From CAYTGR01 sp964437445 (lineage in GTDB: Bacteria; Chloroflexota; Anaerolineae; B4-G1; SLSP01): DNA of 29,989 bases. A program made the translations under genes and the position numbers. Below the pieces are notes generated by a model. It ran no database searches, was not told where the DNA came from, and saw only the letters and a list, made by a program, of their open reading frames with translations. Location: NCBI GenBank assembly GCA_964437445.1, contig CAYTGR010000056.1:1-29989 (forward strand), given 5' to 3'. Positions 8,701 through 16,097 of this stretch are shown in pieces. Position 1 is the stretch's first letter. Each line of letters begins with the position of its first letter.

Positions 8701-8856
8701 GGATCTCCTCCTGATTTGAGTTAAGGTAATAAAAGACTCCTTTAATGGGTGAGTTTGGGGTTCGCTGTGGGTTGGGGATCACCTCCCTTCGCACCAGAGG
8801 TAAGGGCCTGGGTTAGAGATTGGTGGTTAACATAGCGCTCATTCTTTTTGCCGCTC

Positions 8857-8891
8857 CCCCCTCCCCACGGTCAGGCGGCGTGGGGAGGGGG
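8857..8891 (-). promoter_or_regulatory. GC-rich hairpin in the solute-binding protein leader
   Basis: A perfect 13-bp stem (CCCCCTCCCCACG at 8857-8869, CGTGGGGAGGGGG at 8879-8891) with a 9-nt loop. It lies inside the predicted leader of about 220 nt of the gene ending at 6760. On the minus strand it is followed by GCGGCAAAAAG, not a U-run, so it is not a standard terminator. Roles in attenuation, RNA stability or termination in the opposite direction (ATTTTTCTTTC follows on the plus strand) are all possible. Confidence 0.5.
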
Positions 8892-8929
8892 TCATTGAGG
8901 AGGATTTTTCTTTCTTTCGGGTTGCTTTC

Positions 8930-8958
8930 AGTATAGGACACCTGGCCGTTAGTGTCAT
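8930..8958 (-). promoter_or_regulatory. Promoter of the solute-binding protein gene
   Basis: Read on the minus strand: -35 ATGACA (8958-8953) and -10 TATACT (8935-8930), with a 17-bp spacer. The predicted start is near 8923, giving a leader of about 220 nt. Each hexamer is one mismatch from consensus. The 8701-9153 gap holds this promoter, the leader hairpin, operator-like palindromes and the promoter of the next gene, with no further coding sequence. Confidence 0.6.
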
Positions 8959-9013
8959 CGGATAAATAATGGATTTTTGATTCGGGAAATGTGGGATTGG
9001 CAGAGCACCGATC

Positions 9014-9053
9014 ACTACATTTGGTGGATGAGATCTACGACAAATGTTGTAGA
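9014..9053. promoter_or_regulatory. Paired operator-like palindromes
   Basis: The second site (9034-9053) is a near-perfect palindrome, TCTACGACA AA TGTTGTAGA, 8 of 9 pairs. The first (9014-9024, ACTACATTTGG) carries the same core in inverse orientation. The centres lie about 23 bp apart. The ACAAATGT core resembles the sites of CopY/BlaI-family repressors, but no such regulator is in the window, so the assignment is tentative. They lie between the divergent promoters at 8930-8958 and 9119-9146. Confidence 0.35.
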
Positions 9054-9118
9054 TGGCTCAAATCGCCACCGGTTCGGTTGATGGTCAAGGGTCAGTTTTA
9101 TGCAGGGCGACGCAAACT

Positions 9119-9146
9119 TTGCCACGTTTCTGTTCCGGGCTACAAT
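9119..9146 (+). promoter_or_regulatory. Promoter placed for a leaderless transcript
   Basis: -35 TTGCCA (9119-9124), 16-bp spacer, -10 TACAAT (9141-9146). The expected transcription start at about 9153 coincides with the ATG at 9154. No SD is present, so a leaderless mRNA is predicted. Confidence 0.55.
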
Positions 9147-9153
9147 ACGGCTG

Positions 9154-11715
9154 ATGTCCAGAGCACGTTGGTTGGGTTTGTTCTTACTGGGACTTTTCCT
9201 GGTCGGTGGCGGTGTCGTCCTGGCCCAGACCCCCGTCAGTGCGGTGGGGGTCTATTACATCGGCCCGGAGGATGCCATCGCGCAGGCGATCAATCTGGCT
9301 GCCCCTTACGTGGTGCGGGTGGATCGGGCGGAGCTGGCCCGTGTCCTGGTCCTTAACAACACACCGCTCACCAGTGAAACCCTGGGGACGTGGGGACGGT
9401 TGGTGCGGCAAGAAGAAGTGGGGCTGGTCGTTTTTTGTGGGTCAGCCTTCCCGCAGAACGCCGACGATTTGCGGGAACTGTTGGGATTCAGTACGTTCGG
9501 TCTGGCCCAGACCGAGGCCCCGCGTGCACTCCAGGTAGGGATAGGTGACGATCCTTTGCAAACGGCAGTGGCCTGGAACTCGGCCCCGCCCTTGCGCGGC
9601 AGTACGGTCATCTCCAATCCCAACCTGCTGCTGCCGATTGTCAACACCACAAACGGTGATCCGGTCCTGCAACGGGTCCGGCAGCGCGAGGGGGCGCAGG
9701 TTTTCCTGGTCGGGGCCTGGCTGGCCGACGAGACTAATCCGGCCTGGGCGCGCTGGCCCTATTTCAATTACTTTATTTACCGGTTGGTGGCCGAGGCCGC
9801 TAACGCCTCCAAAGTACTTTTCTTTGGGGATTACCCCTCCGCGCCGGTCCCCCATGGGATGGCCCGCTGGGCTATGGCCGGGGGTGCGCTGGGATGGGTG
9901 TTGCTGGCGTGGGCCGCTTTTTTCTTTACCCGCCGGATAGTCTTCATTCACCCTGAGCGGGCGGCCCGGTTGCGGCTCCGCCCGGTCGCGCCGGCAGAAG
10001 GCCCCTGGGAGCAGATCGGCTTTCACCGGCCATTGGCCGGTTTCCTGTTCCTGATGGGAGTCAACCTGCTCTTGTTCCTCCCGGTGGTCGGGTACCAGGT
10101 TGGGTGGCTGCCGCGCCGGTTGATCCCCTGGCCGGAAACCTTAGCGTTCTGGGAACAGGTAGCCGGCTGGCTGATGGTCGCCACGGCGTTGTTTGATTTG
10201 GGTACCGGCACGGCGGCGGTTCGCTTTTTCGCCCTGTTCCGGGTCCAGTCGCCACGGGAGGCGTTCCGCTATTTCCAGTTTTACTTCTGGTGGCAGCTGC
10301 TCAGCGGCGTTGTCCAGGTCGCCGGGGTGGTCTGGCTGGCAACGTTGATCTTCCCCGATACGGCCATTGCCCATCTCGCTTTTTATTGCATTGCTCAGGT
10401 CATGGTGCGGTTGGCCGGCTGTCTGCGGGTGTTGGGGCTTTTCTTCCGGGCCGAGCAACGGTTTGACGACGAACAAACGCTGACCACGGTGTTGTGGGTG
10501 GGAGCGGTGCTCGGTCAAAGCGCCGCTGTGGTCGTGCTGCGGCGGTGGGGGGCCGGCATTGCCGATGTCGGCGCACCGCTGGGGGGCGTCTTCGGGTTGG
10601 GGGTGGGGGCACTGGCCGCGGAACTGCTCGCTTTCGGCGTGGGGCTGGGACTTTACCGGCGCCGCGGTTATGCTCTGGGGGCGTTGTTGCTCCCGGCTTT
10701 TGATTGGCGCATTGCCGGGCAGACCCTTTGGTTTGGCGCGCGGCTCGCGTTGGGGCGGATTGGGGCGGCGCTGGCCCTGGTCGCCCAGGCCCTGCTCCTG
10801 CCCCGCTGGGTGTCCGACCCGGTGGCGGCCACGACGGCCTGGACGGTGGCCTTGAGCGCGACGTTTGCGTTTGAGTCTCTGGCCACCGGGTTGTACAGTG
10901 ACCTGCTCCCGGCTTTGGCGCAGGCACACGCTTACGGCTACCAGACGTTGATTCGCTACTATTTCAGCCAGGGGTTGCGGTATGGCTTGGGGTATGGCCT
11001 CTTTGTGCTGGCAGCGCTGGGGGCGGTAGGGGATCGGCTTATCCTGGGGGCGCTGGGACCGGATTACGCCACGGCAGCACACCTGGTTGGGTGGCTGCTG
11101 CTCTGGGGGCTGCTCCAGGCGCCGGCCTGGGCTACGGACCAGGTCTTCGTGGCTATCGGGCGGCCTGCGCTCCCCTCGTGGCTGACGTGGGGGGAGCTGG
11201 CAGTGCGGTTGGGGCTGCTGATGGTATGCGTCCCGCGCTGGCAGCTGACCGGGATGGCGGTGGCTTATCTGGGGGCGCTGTTGCTCCGGGTGGTGATTGC
11301 CTGGTGGCTGGCCGCGCTGTGGATCGTCCCGCCGCGTCTTAGCGGTTGGCAGGTCGGGGCGGCTGTGGGCGCGGCACTGGTGGTCTACAACGTCTTGCGC
11401 TGGGTGGGCGATTGGTTATGGCGGCCGGCCCTGGGCCCGAGCCTGGCGCTGGCAGGGGCGGCCCTGCTGCCGGCCGTCCCGCTCTACGGATTTTTCACCG
11501 GCCTGTTTGGGGGCTGGGATGAGGGCGGACTGGCCGAATTGCAACGTGCGCTGCCGCTCAGCGGCGGAGGCTGGCCGGTCGCCTGGTTGCTTTATCAGGG
11601 CATCCGGCTGGGCGCCCGGATCTCCTGGTTGCACGGGCGTTTCCCCAATGCGCTCCGCCCTTACGCGGAGGAGGAAGCTCAGGCGCTTTCGGCCCGCCGC
11701 ACCGTGGTGGAATGA
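9154..11715 (+). CDS. Large membrane protein: extracellular domain fused to MOP-flippase-like domain
   Basis: This 853-residue protein has a signal peptide (about 1-24, cleavage plausible after VLA). An exported domain of about 210 residues follows, including a GLVVFCGSAFPQN stretch that could belong to a GATase-like fold. A membrane helix lies near 238-258, and from about 290 there are many hydrophobic helices. The helix pattern and short basic loops resemble the MOP superfamily (Wzx/MurJ-type lipid-linked sugar flippases). I recognise no substrate motif. An upstream start at 9100 is open, but the ATG at 9154 begins the signal peptide and sits where the predicted transcript starts. The gene stands alone, converging with the NUDIX gene 26 nt downstream. 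Transport of a lipid-linked glycan is inference; topology is seen directly. Confidence 0.7.
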   Translation: MSRARWLGLFLLGLFLVGGGVVLAQTPVSAVGVYYIGPEDAIAQAINLAAPYVVRVDRAELARVLVLNNTPLTSETLGTWGRLVRQEEVGLVVFCGSAFPQNADDLRELLGFSTFGLAQTEAPRALQVGIGDDPLQTAVAWNSAPPLRGSTVISNPNLLLPIVNTTNGDPVLQRVRQREGAQVFLVGAWLADETNPAWARWPYFNYFIYRLVAEAANASKVLFFGDYPSAPVPHGMARWAMAGGALGWVLLAWAAFFFTRRIVFIHPERAARLRLRPVAPAEGPWEQIGFHRPLAGFLFLMGVNLLLFLPVVGYQVGWLPRRLIPWPETLAFWEQVAGWLMVATALFDLGTGTAAVRFFALFRVQSPREAFRYFQFYFWWQLLSGVVQVAGVVWLATLIFPDTAIAHLAFYCIAQVMVRLAGCLRVLGLFFRAEQRFDDEQTLTTVLWVGAVLGQSAAVVVLRRWGAGIADVGAPLGGVFGLGVGALAAELLAFGVGLGLYRRRGYALGALLLPAFDWRIAGQTLWFGARLALGRIGAALALVAQALLLPRWVSDPVAATTAWTVALSATFAFESLATGLYSDLLPALAQAHAYGYQTLIRYYFSQGLRYGLGYGLFVLAALGAVGDRLILGALGPDYATAAHLVGWLLLWGLLQAPAWATDQVFVAIGRPALPSWLTWGELAVRLGLLMVCVPRWQLTGMAVAYLGALLLRVVIAWWLAALWIVPPRLSGWQVGAAVGAALVVYNVLRWVGDWLWRPALGPSLALAGAALLPAVPLYGFFTGLFGGWDEGGLAELQRALPLSGGGWPVAWLLYQGIRLGARISWLHGRFPNALRPYAEEEAQALSARRTVVE

Positions 11716-11741
11716 GCGGCGGAGCAAGCCAGTGCACGTTT

Positions 11742-12254
11742 TCAAGGTGTCTTGAGGGAAATCTCCAGCCCGGCCGCGCCAAAACGGTAATGCCCGAAGA
11801 CCAGCGGTCCCGGCTCCAGGACGTGGGCGAGGAGCAGCGGCAGGTCCTCCAGCAGTGGTAATGTGGCGAGCGCGTCCCGGTCCGCCCAAAAGAGTTCCCC
11901 TTCGCCGGAGGGGCTGGCCCAGCGCGCCGGCAGTTGGGCGTCTGCGGGCAGCGCGCCGACGAAGACGAACATCAACACGCCCGGTGGGGCCGGCAGAGTG
12001 ATGGCGACGATGGCGCGCAGCGCCAGCTGGGGCACGGTCAGCCCGGTCTCCTCCTGGATTTCGCGTTGCGCCGCCGCATAGAGGTCCTCGCCCGGGTCCA
12101 CATGTCCCCCAATCCCATTGACCTGGTTGGCCCACAACCGTTTGGTCGGTGCGCCGCGCAGCAACAGGAGCTGCTCGCCGCGCGTCAGGAAGATCAGCGT
12201 GCGCGGCGTGACCGTGTAATGAGGTACGGAGGACTGTTGCTCCTCAGGTCGCAT
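11742..12254 (-). CDS. NUDIX hydrolase
   Basis: A 170-residue protein with a complete Nudix box at residues 50-72 (G-x5-E-x7-REIQEETGL), including the RE and EE metal ligands. Nudix enzymes hydrolyse nucleoside diphosphates linked to another moiety. The sequence around the box (NGIGGHVDPGE) resembles the MutT/8-oxo-dGTP group, but substrate cannot be assigned. Its start overlaps the end of the upstream gene by 11 nt, so it is the last gene of a coupled cassette and may act on a nucleotide or cofactor related to its neighbours. It is convergent with the flippase-like gene. Confidence 0.88.
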   Translation of the reverse strand: MRPEEQQSSVPHYTVTPRTLIFLTRGEQLLLLRGAPTKRLWANQVNGIGGHVDPGEDLYAAAQREIQEETGLTVPQLALRAIVAITLPAPPGVLMFVFVGALPADAQLPARWASPSGEGELFWADRDALATLPLLEDLPLLLAHVLEPGPLVFGHYRFGAAGLEISLKTP

Positions 12255-13173
12255 AGGAATTGCCTCCGTAGGTCAGGATGAAAGCCTGGACGGCCTCTAA
12301 GGTGAGCCAGCGGCTGGGATGGGGGGGCCGTTCTACCTGGAGGCCTGGAGCAACGCGCACTTTGCGCCAGCGCCCTTCCTCGGTCTGAAGCGCGGCCACT
12401 CGCTGGAGCAGCTCCCGAAAGCGCGGATGGGTGCGGAAGGAGGTGCGAGCCAGCGCATGGACCAGCTCTACCAGGTCGGATTCGTAGTAACGGGGAAACC
12501 CAAGTTGCAGCCAGACAGCATCGCGCCCCGCGAAGTCGTGGGGGTGCCATACCAGCGTTTCGGCCAACCGGGTGATGGCCTCCTCTTCTTCGGGGGTGCG
12601 TTGGGTGGTGGGAATGCTCAACAGGCCCCGCAGGGCCTTGGTCAAGCCCCAGGTGCAGGGGCTGAGGGCGAAAGGACAGCGCAGGGACTCTCCACCCAGC
12701 ACGGCTGCGATCAGGGCTGCCTGCGCCGAGCGTGTGCGTGGATCGTCGCCGTAGCCGAAATGCCAGAGCGTGGTCAGGGCCATGCCGGTGTAGCAGAGCC
12801 AGGGGGCCGACGTCGTATCGGCCGGGGCGAACCGCCCGCTCATCTGGCGCCCCTGGGTGAGCAGGTTCTCGCAAGCCTGTTGTCCTTGGGGAAAGGGAGG
12901 GGCGCCCACCTGCGCTAAGGTGTACAGCGTCCCGAAAGTACCAAGCGGGCCACCGTAATAAGGATCGCTGGCCCGGCCCCAGAAGTTCAGCGGGTCGCAT
13001 TGGACGATCAATGCCCGGACCGGCTCCCAGGCCAGGATCGCCTGCCGTTCCGCGTCCAGGCTCGCCACCGGCCGCTCAAAGATATGTTGGAAGGTGAGGG
13101 CGCGTGCGGAAGGATTGCCCGGGTCCAGCAGCCAGGGCACCGGGTCGCGCTTGACCAGCTGTAGCCACGACAT
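12244..13173 (-). CDS. Uncharacterised all-alpha protein, possibly an alpha/alpha-toroid fold
   Basis: A 309-residue protein with no signal peptide or membrane helix. I do not recognise its function. It is helix-rich and contains repeated segments reminiscent of prenyltransferase/squalene-cyclase repeats: LNFWGRASDPYYGGPLGTFG, PWLCYTGMALTTLWHFGYGD, WLQLGFPRYYESDLVELVHAL, and a C-terminal LQTEEGRWRK. The GxxW/F-type turns between helices support a toroid, but catalytic DXDD or metal-ligand motifs are not evident. The start overlaps the nitroreductase stop (TGATG) and its end overlaps the NUDIX start, so it is translated with both. A binding or scaffold role for the neighbouring flavoenzyme would be guesswork. 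Confidence 0.75.
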   Translation of the reverse strand: MSWLQLVKRDPVPWLLDPGNPSARALTFQHIFERPVASLDAERQAILAWEPVRALIVQCDPLNFWGRASDPYYGGPLGTFGTLYTLAQVGAPPFPQGQQACENLLTQGRQMSGRFAPADTTSAPWLCYTGMALTTLWHFGYGDDPRTRSAQAALIAAVLGGESLRCPFALSPCTWGLTKALRGLLSIPTTQRTPEEEEAITRLAETLVWHPHDFAGRDAVWLQLGFPRYYESDLVELVHALARTSFRTHPRFRELLQRVAALQTEEGRWRKVRVAPGLQVERPPHPSRWLTLEAVQAFILTYGGNSYAT

Positions 13174-13802
13174 CAGGCCGGATATCCAATCGGAATCAAG
13201 TAGAAGGCATCCTCGTCCGGCGGCAGGCTGAGCACGTTTTTCACCTGCCCGTCGTCAAACGCGCCGACCGGCACGGCTCCCAGCCCCAGGGCGACGGCTT
13301 CCAGCAACAGGTTCTGGGTGGCGTGTCCGACGTCCAGGGGAACGTAGCGCACCCGCCCCCGGTCGGTGTAGCGTTCAATCGTCCGCTGAAAGATCACGCT
13401 GACGGCAATGACGCAAGGGGCCGCTGCGATAAAGGTTTGCTGGAAAGCGGCCGGCACGAGGCTCTCCCGCACGTCGTAGGGCAGATGTTGGTGTAAGCGA
13501 TGATACTCTGCGTTGTAATGCCAGACGCCGTCCTGGCGACACACGTACAATTCCAGCGGGTGACAGGCACCGGCGGAGGGGGCCGCCCGTTGCCGGGGGC
13601 CGCTGCCGGTGACGCCCTGGGCGGCCCAGAGGAGCTGCCCGATCTGCTCCAGGTCCAGCTCGCGGCGGCTATAGTGGCGCAGGGAACGGCGGCGGGCGAT
13701 GGCCTGTTCCAGCGATAGTTTCCCTTCCAGCCGGGGCGGAGGCAGGCGCAGGACCGTTCTATCCCGGCTGGCAGTGGGATCGCGCTGGGGCCTGGCGCTC
13801 AC
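13173..13802 (-). CDS. SagB/ThcOx-type nitroreductase family flavoprotein
   Basis: A 209-residue FMN-dependent oxidoreductase of the nitroreductase superfamily. The N-terminal ARRRSLRHYS loop binds FMN phosphate. PSAGACHPLELYV and DVGHATQNLLLEAVALGLGAVPVGAF are typical of the SagB-like subfamily, and IPIGYP forms the C-terminal flavin contact. SagB enzymes oxidise azolines in RiPP maturation, but no YcaO cyclase or precursor peptide is seen here, so a different redox substrate is likely. The start is GTG at 13802, overlapping the upstream stop by 4 nt (GTGA). The downstream gene overlaps in TGATG. Family is clear; substrate is unknown. Confidence 0.88.
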   Translation of the reverse strand: MSARPQRDPTASRDRTVLRLPPPRLEGKLSLEQAIARRRSLRHYSRRELDLEQIGQLLWAAQGVTGSGPRQRAAPSAGACHPLELYVCRQDGVWHYNAEYHRLHQHLPYDVRESLVPAAFQQTFIAAAPCVIAVSVIFQRTIERYTDRGRVRYVPLDVGHATQNLLLEAVALGLGAVPVGAFDDGQVKNVLSLPPDEDAFYLIPIGYPA

Positions 13803-14290
13803 AGTTTGTACCCGATCATGCGCAGAAATTGCTTGCGCCAGGCGATATCCTCGTCTCCCTCAACTCCCTGGGTCTTGATGCCGTCAATCACGCCCAGGAT
13901 GCCGCGCCCCTGGGCGGTCTCGGCCACGATCACCTCTACCGGGTTGGCGGTCGCACAGAAGATGTGGGCGACTTCAGGCACCGCCTTGACAGGGTTGAGC
14001 ACGTTCACGGGGTAGAAGCCTTCAGCCAGGAAGATGATGAACGTATGGCCGGCGCTGAGGGCCAGCGCGTTACGTTGGGCCAGCTCAATCATGTCCGGGT
14101 CGGTGCCCGACCAGCGGACCAGCGCTTTGCCCGAAGATTCGCAGAAGGCCAGGCCAAACTTGATCCCCGGCACGGCAGTGACCAGCGCTTCGTGGAGATC
14201 TTCCACCGTCTTGATAAAATGGGATTGGCCCAGGATAAAGTTGATCGGTTCGGGCTTTTCAATGCGGATGACTTTCAGTTGCAGTTCCAT
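13799..14290 (-). CDS. Adenosine-specific kinase-like protein (DUF355 family)
   Basis: A 163-residue protein matching the small adenosine-specific kinase family known mainly from thermophilic archaea and bacteria. Recognised segments are LKVIRIEKPEPINFILGQSH, PGIKFGLAFCESSGK and HTFIIFLAEGFYPVNVLN. Adenosine binding is reported from structural work on this family; its cellular role is not well established. The ATG at 14290 was chosen because AGGAGG lies just upstream on the minus strand and family similarity starts there. A 23-residue upstream extension is possible but unsupported. It heads the coupled cassette of four genes. The 156-nt gap to the cinA-like gene upstream may or may not hold a promoter. 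Confidence 0.85.
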   Translation of the reverse strand: MELQLKVIRIEKPEPINFILGQSHFIKTVEDLHEALVTAVPGIKFGLAFCESSGKALVRWSGTDPDMIELAQRNALALSAGHTFIIFLAEGFYPVNVLNPVKAVPEVAHIFCATANPVEVIVAETAQGRGILGVIDGIKTQGVEGDEDIAWRKQFLRMIGYKL

Positions 14291-14446
14291 CGGTCCTCCT
14301 GAGAGAAAATCGGGCTTATTTCGGAAAATCATCCTGCCGCTTTCCGTTTTTTCACCCATAGGGCACCAGGTCCACGTGGGCTCCGCGGAGTGGGCAGGCG
14401 CTCACAGGTTGAACGGGGGGCGCCTCACGGCGGTCAGCGCTTCAAG
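14291..14446. other. Gap with two adjacent short palindromes
   Basis: This 156-nt gap contains two adjoining palindromes, CCACGTGG (14372-14379) and CTCCGCGGAG (14381-14390). I could not find a convincing minus-strand promoter. Read-through from the receiver/cinA genes is therefore possible. Confidence 0.3.
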
Positions 14447-15268
14447 TCACACCCGTTCCACCGGGATTCCGGCTTGATCCAGACATTGTTCCAGGTCGGC
14501 CAGCGTTTGGGCCACCTGGGCCTGGCCGGCCGCTTCCGTCTCGGCGCGGACGGCGGCCACGACCCGCACTCCCTCCACGTGAGCGGCCGGGAAGGGCCGG
14601 GCCAGCGATTTGAGGTAGACGGCCGGGTGGCGGGCCGCGACCTCCCGCAGCGGGTCGGCCAGCGCCGCTTCGTCGTCGCAATGGGCGATCAGCGCGGCTT
14701 CTACCCAAGAGCTGGGGCCGAAACGGTGGAGCAGCTCGGGCTCCACCCACGCGGAGAAGATGGCCTCCAGTTCAGCCGGCACGCCGGGCAGGCAGAAGAT
14801 GAGCGTCGGACCGTGTTCCAACCGCACGCCGGGCGCGGTGCCTACCGGGTTGGGCAGGGGGGTGGCCCCCTGGGGCAGGCGGGCCATTTTCTGGCGGGCG
14901 GTCTCCGGTCCCCATTGCAGGAGGTAGCCCCGGGCCAGCAGCTGCTGATATTGTTGCTCCACCAGGGCACGGGCTGTGGCATCCTCGACCAGGGGCAGGG
15001 CCAGGGCCTGCGCCAGCGCGGATAAGGTCAAATCATCCCCGGTTGGCCCCAGGCCGCCGCTGAGAATCATCACCTCCGGCGCAGCGGCCAGCAGGTGGCA
15101 AAGCAAAGCGGCGATGTCCGCTGGATCGTCCCGCACCATCGCCGCCTGTTGCACCGTAACTCCCCGCCGGGTGAGTCTGCCGATCAAACGATATAAATTG
15201 GTATCCTGGACCTCACCATTCAATAGCTCGTTGCCGATGGCAACGAGCACCGCTCTGGCCGTCGGCAT
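14447..15268 (-). CDS. CinA N-terminal-domain (MoaB/Mog-fold) protein
   Basis: About 273 residues. The molybdopterin-binding-like fold of CinA occupies the N-terminal two-thirds, with GNELLNGEVQDTN (about 13-25) and GGLGPTGDDLT (about 70-80), the phosphate-binding signature. Proteins of this type (COG1058) are linked to pyridine-nucleotide repair; some hydrolyse ADP-ribose. The C-terminal nicotinamide-nucleotide amidase domain (PncC) of full-length CinA is absent, so this is the short form. The start is ambiguous: ATG at 15268 (TGATG overlap with the receiver stop) or GTG at 15271 (GTGA overlap). Either way it is coupled to the receiver gene. Confidence 0.85.
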   Translation of the reverse strand: MPTARAVLVAIGNELLNGEVQDTNLYRLIGRLTRRGVTVQQAAMVRDDPADIAALLCHLLAAAPEVMILSGGLGPTGDDLTLSALAQALALPLVEDATARALVEQQYQQLLARGYLLQWGPETARQKMARLPQGATPLPNPVGTAPGVRLEHGPTLIFCLPGVPAELEAIFSAWVEPELLHRFGPSSWVEAALIAHCDDEAALADPLREVAARHPAVYLKSLARPFPAAHVEGVRVVAAVRAETEAAGQAQVAQTLADLEQCLDQAGIPVERV

Positions 15269-15654
15269 CACCCCTCGCGCTGCAAGACATGGTTGAGGGT
15301 TTCCATCAGTTCTTTAGGGCCGAAGGGCTTGGTGATATAAGCTTTGACACCGAGCAGCTGTCCTAATTTTTTCTCAATGAGTTCGGCCCGGGCTGAAATC
15401 ACGACCACGGGGATGGTATTCAGCGTCTCATCCGCTTTCATTTGCAAGAAGACGGCCCAACCGTCCATGTCCGGCATCATCAGGTCCAACAGGACGATAT
15501 CGGGTTTGACCCGCCGGACCGTTTCCAGCCCTTCTACTCCCCCCAATGCCCCGGTCACTTCAAAGTTCTCCCGGGTCAAAATGAAACGGACTAAGTCAAT
15601 CATCTCCGTTTCATTTTCAATGTAGACCACTTTGTGGTGGTGTTCGGTGTCCAT
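15268..15654 (-). CDS. Stand-alone response regulator receiver (1)
   Basis: A 128-residue CheY-like receiver with no output domain. The phospho-acceptor is D57 in LLDLMMPDMDGW. The conserved Ser/Thr is S87 and the Lys is K109 (ITKPFG). The usual acidic pair that binds Mg2+ is changed: E13-N14 in place of Asp-Asp, which could alter phosphorylation. It lies 14 nt after its paralogue and overlaps the cinA-like gene, and GGGAGGTGTGA precedes its ATG. No histidine kinase is in the window, so the partner is unknown. It is about 60% similar by eye to the next receiver and probably arose by tandem duplication. Confidence 0.9.
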   Translation of the reverse strand: MDTEHHHKVVYIENETEMIDLVRFILTRENFEVTGALGGVEGLETVRRVKPDIVLLDLMMPDMDGWAVFLQMKADETLNTIPVVVISARAELIEKKLGQLLGVKAYITKPFGPKELMETLNHVLQREG

Positions 15655-15668
15655 TCACACCTCCCGGG

Positions 15669-16058
15669 CTATTCCCGCAGTCCCAACACCTTGTTGACGC
15701 TGGCTAACAAATCTTGAGGCCCGAACGGTTTAGTGATGTAGTCATCCACTTTGGCAATATGCAACCCCAGCACTTTGTCAATGCTTTGCGCCTTGGCGGT
15801 TACGACAATGACCGGGATGTGGCGGAGTGCTTCGTCGGCCTTCATTTGCTGGTAGACTTCCCAACCGTCCATATCCGGCATCATCAGGTCCAGCAGCACC
15901 AGATCCGGTTTGAGCTGGCGCACGGTATCTAACCCCTCGCGGCCGCCCACCGCCCCGACAAATCTGAAGTTCTTGCGGGCTAAGATCAGCCGAATCAGGT
16001 CAATCATTTCGGGTTCATCTTCAATACAGACTACTGTCCGCTCTACATCTTCAGCCAT
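15669..16058 (-). CDS. Stand-alone response regulator receiver (2)
   Basis: A 129-residue CheY-like receiver without output domain, first gene of the minus-strand group. The active site is E13-D14 (acidic pocket), D57 (phospho-acceptor in LLDLMMPDMDGW), T87 and K110 (ITKPFG). It looks competent for phosphotransfer. The ATG at 16058 follows AGGAGG at a normal distance. It is a paralogue of the receiver 14 nt downstream, sharing the MMPDMDGW core, the QMKADE segment and the KPFGP end. Transcription is expected from the strong promoter at 16098-16125. Signal source and target are unknown; receivers of this kind often act in multi-component phosphorelays. Confidence 0.92.
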   Translation of the reverse strand: MAEDVERTVVCIEDEPEMIDLIRLILARKNFRFVGAVGGREGLDTVRQLKPDLVLLDLMMPDMDGWEVYQQMKADEALRHIPVIVVTAKAQSIDKVLGLHIAKVDDYITKPFGPQDLLASVNKVLGLRE

Positions 16059-16097
16059 CCGATGCCTCCTGATTTACACATGGCTTGCAGTAATTTC

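Noticed and set aside
13173..13802. Part of a thiazole/oxazole RiPP gene cluster
   Set aside because: Only the SagB-type enzyme is present; no YcaO cyclase, E1-like partner or precursor peptide was found around it.
14291..14359. In-frame upstream extension of the adenosine-kinase-like gene
   Set aside because: Family similarity starts at the ATG at 14290, which has AGGAGG just before it.
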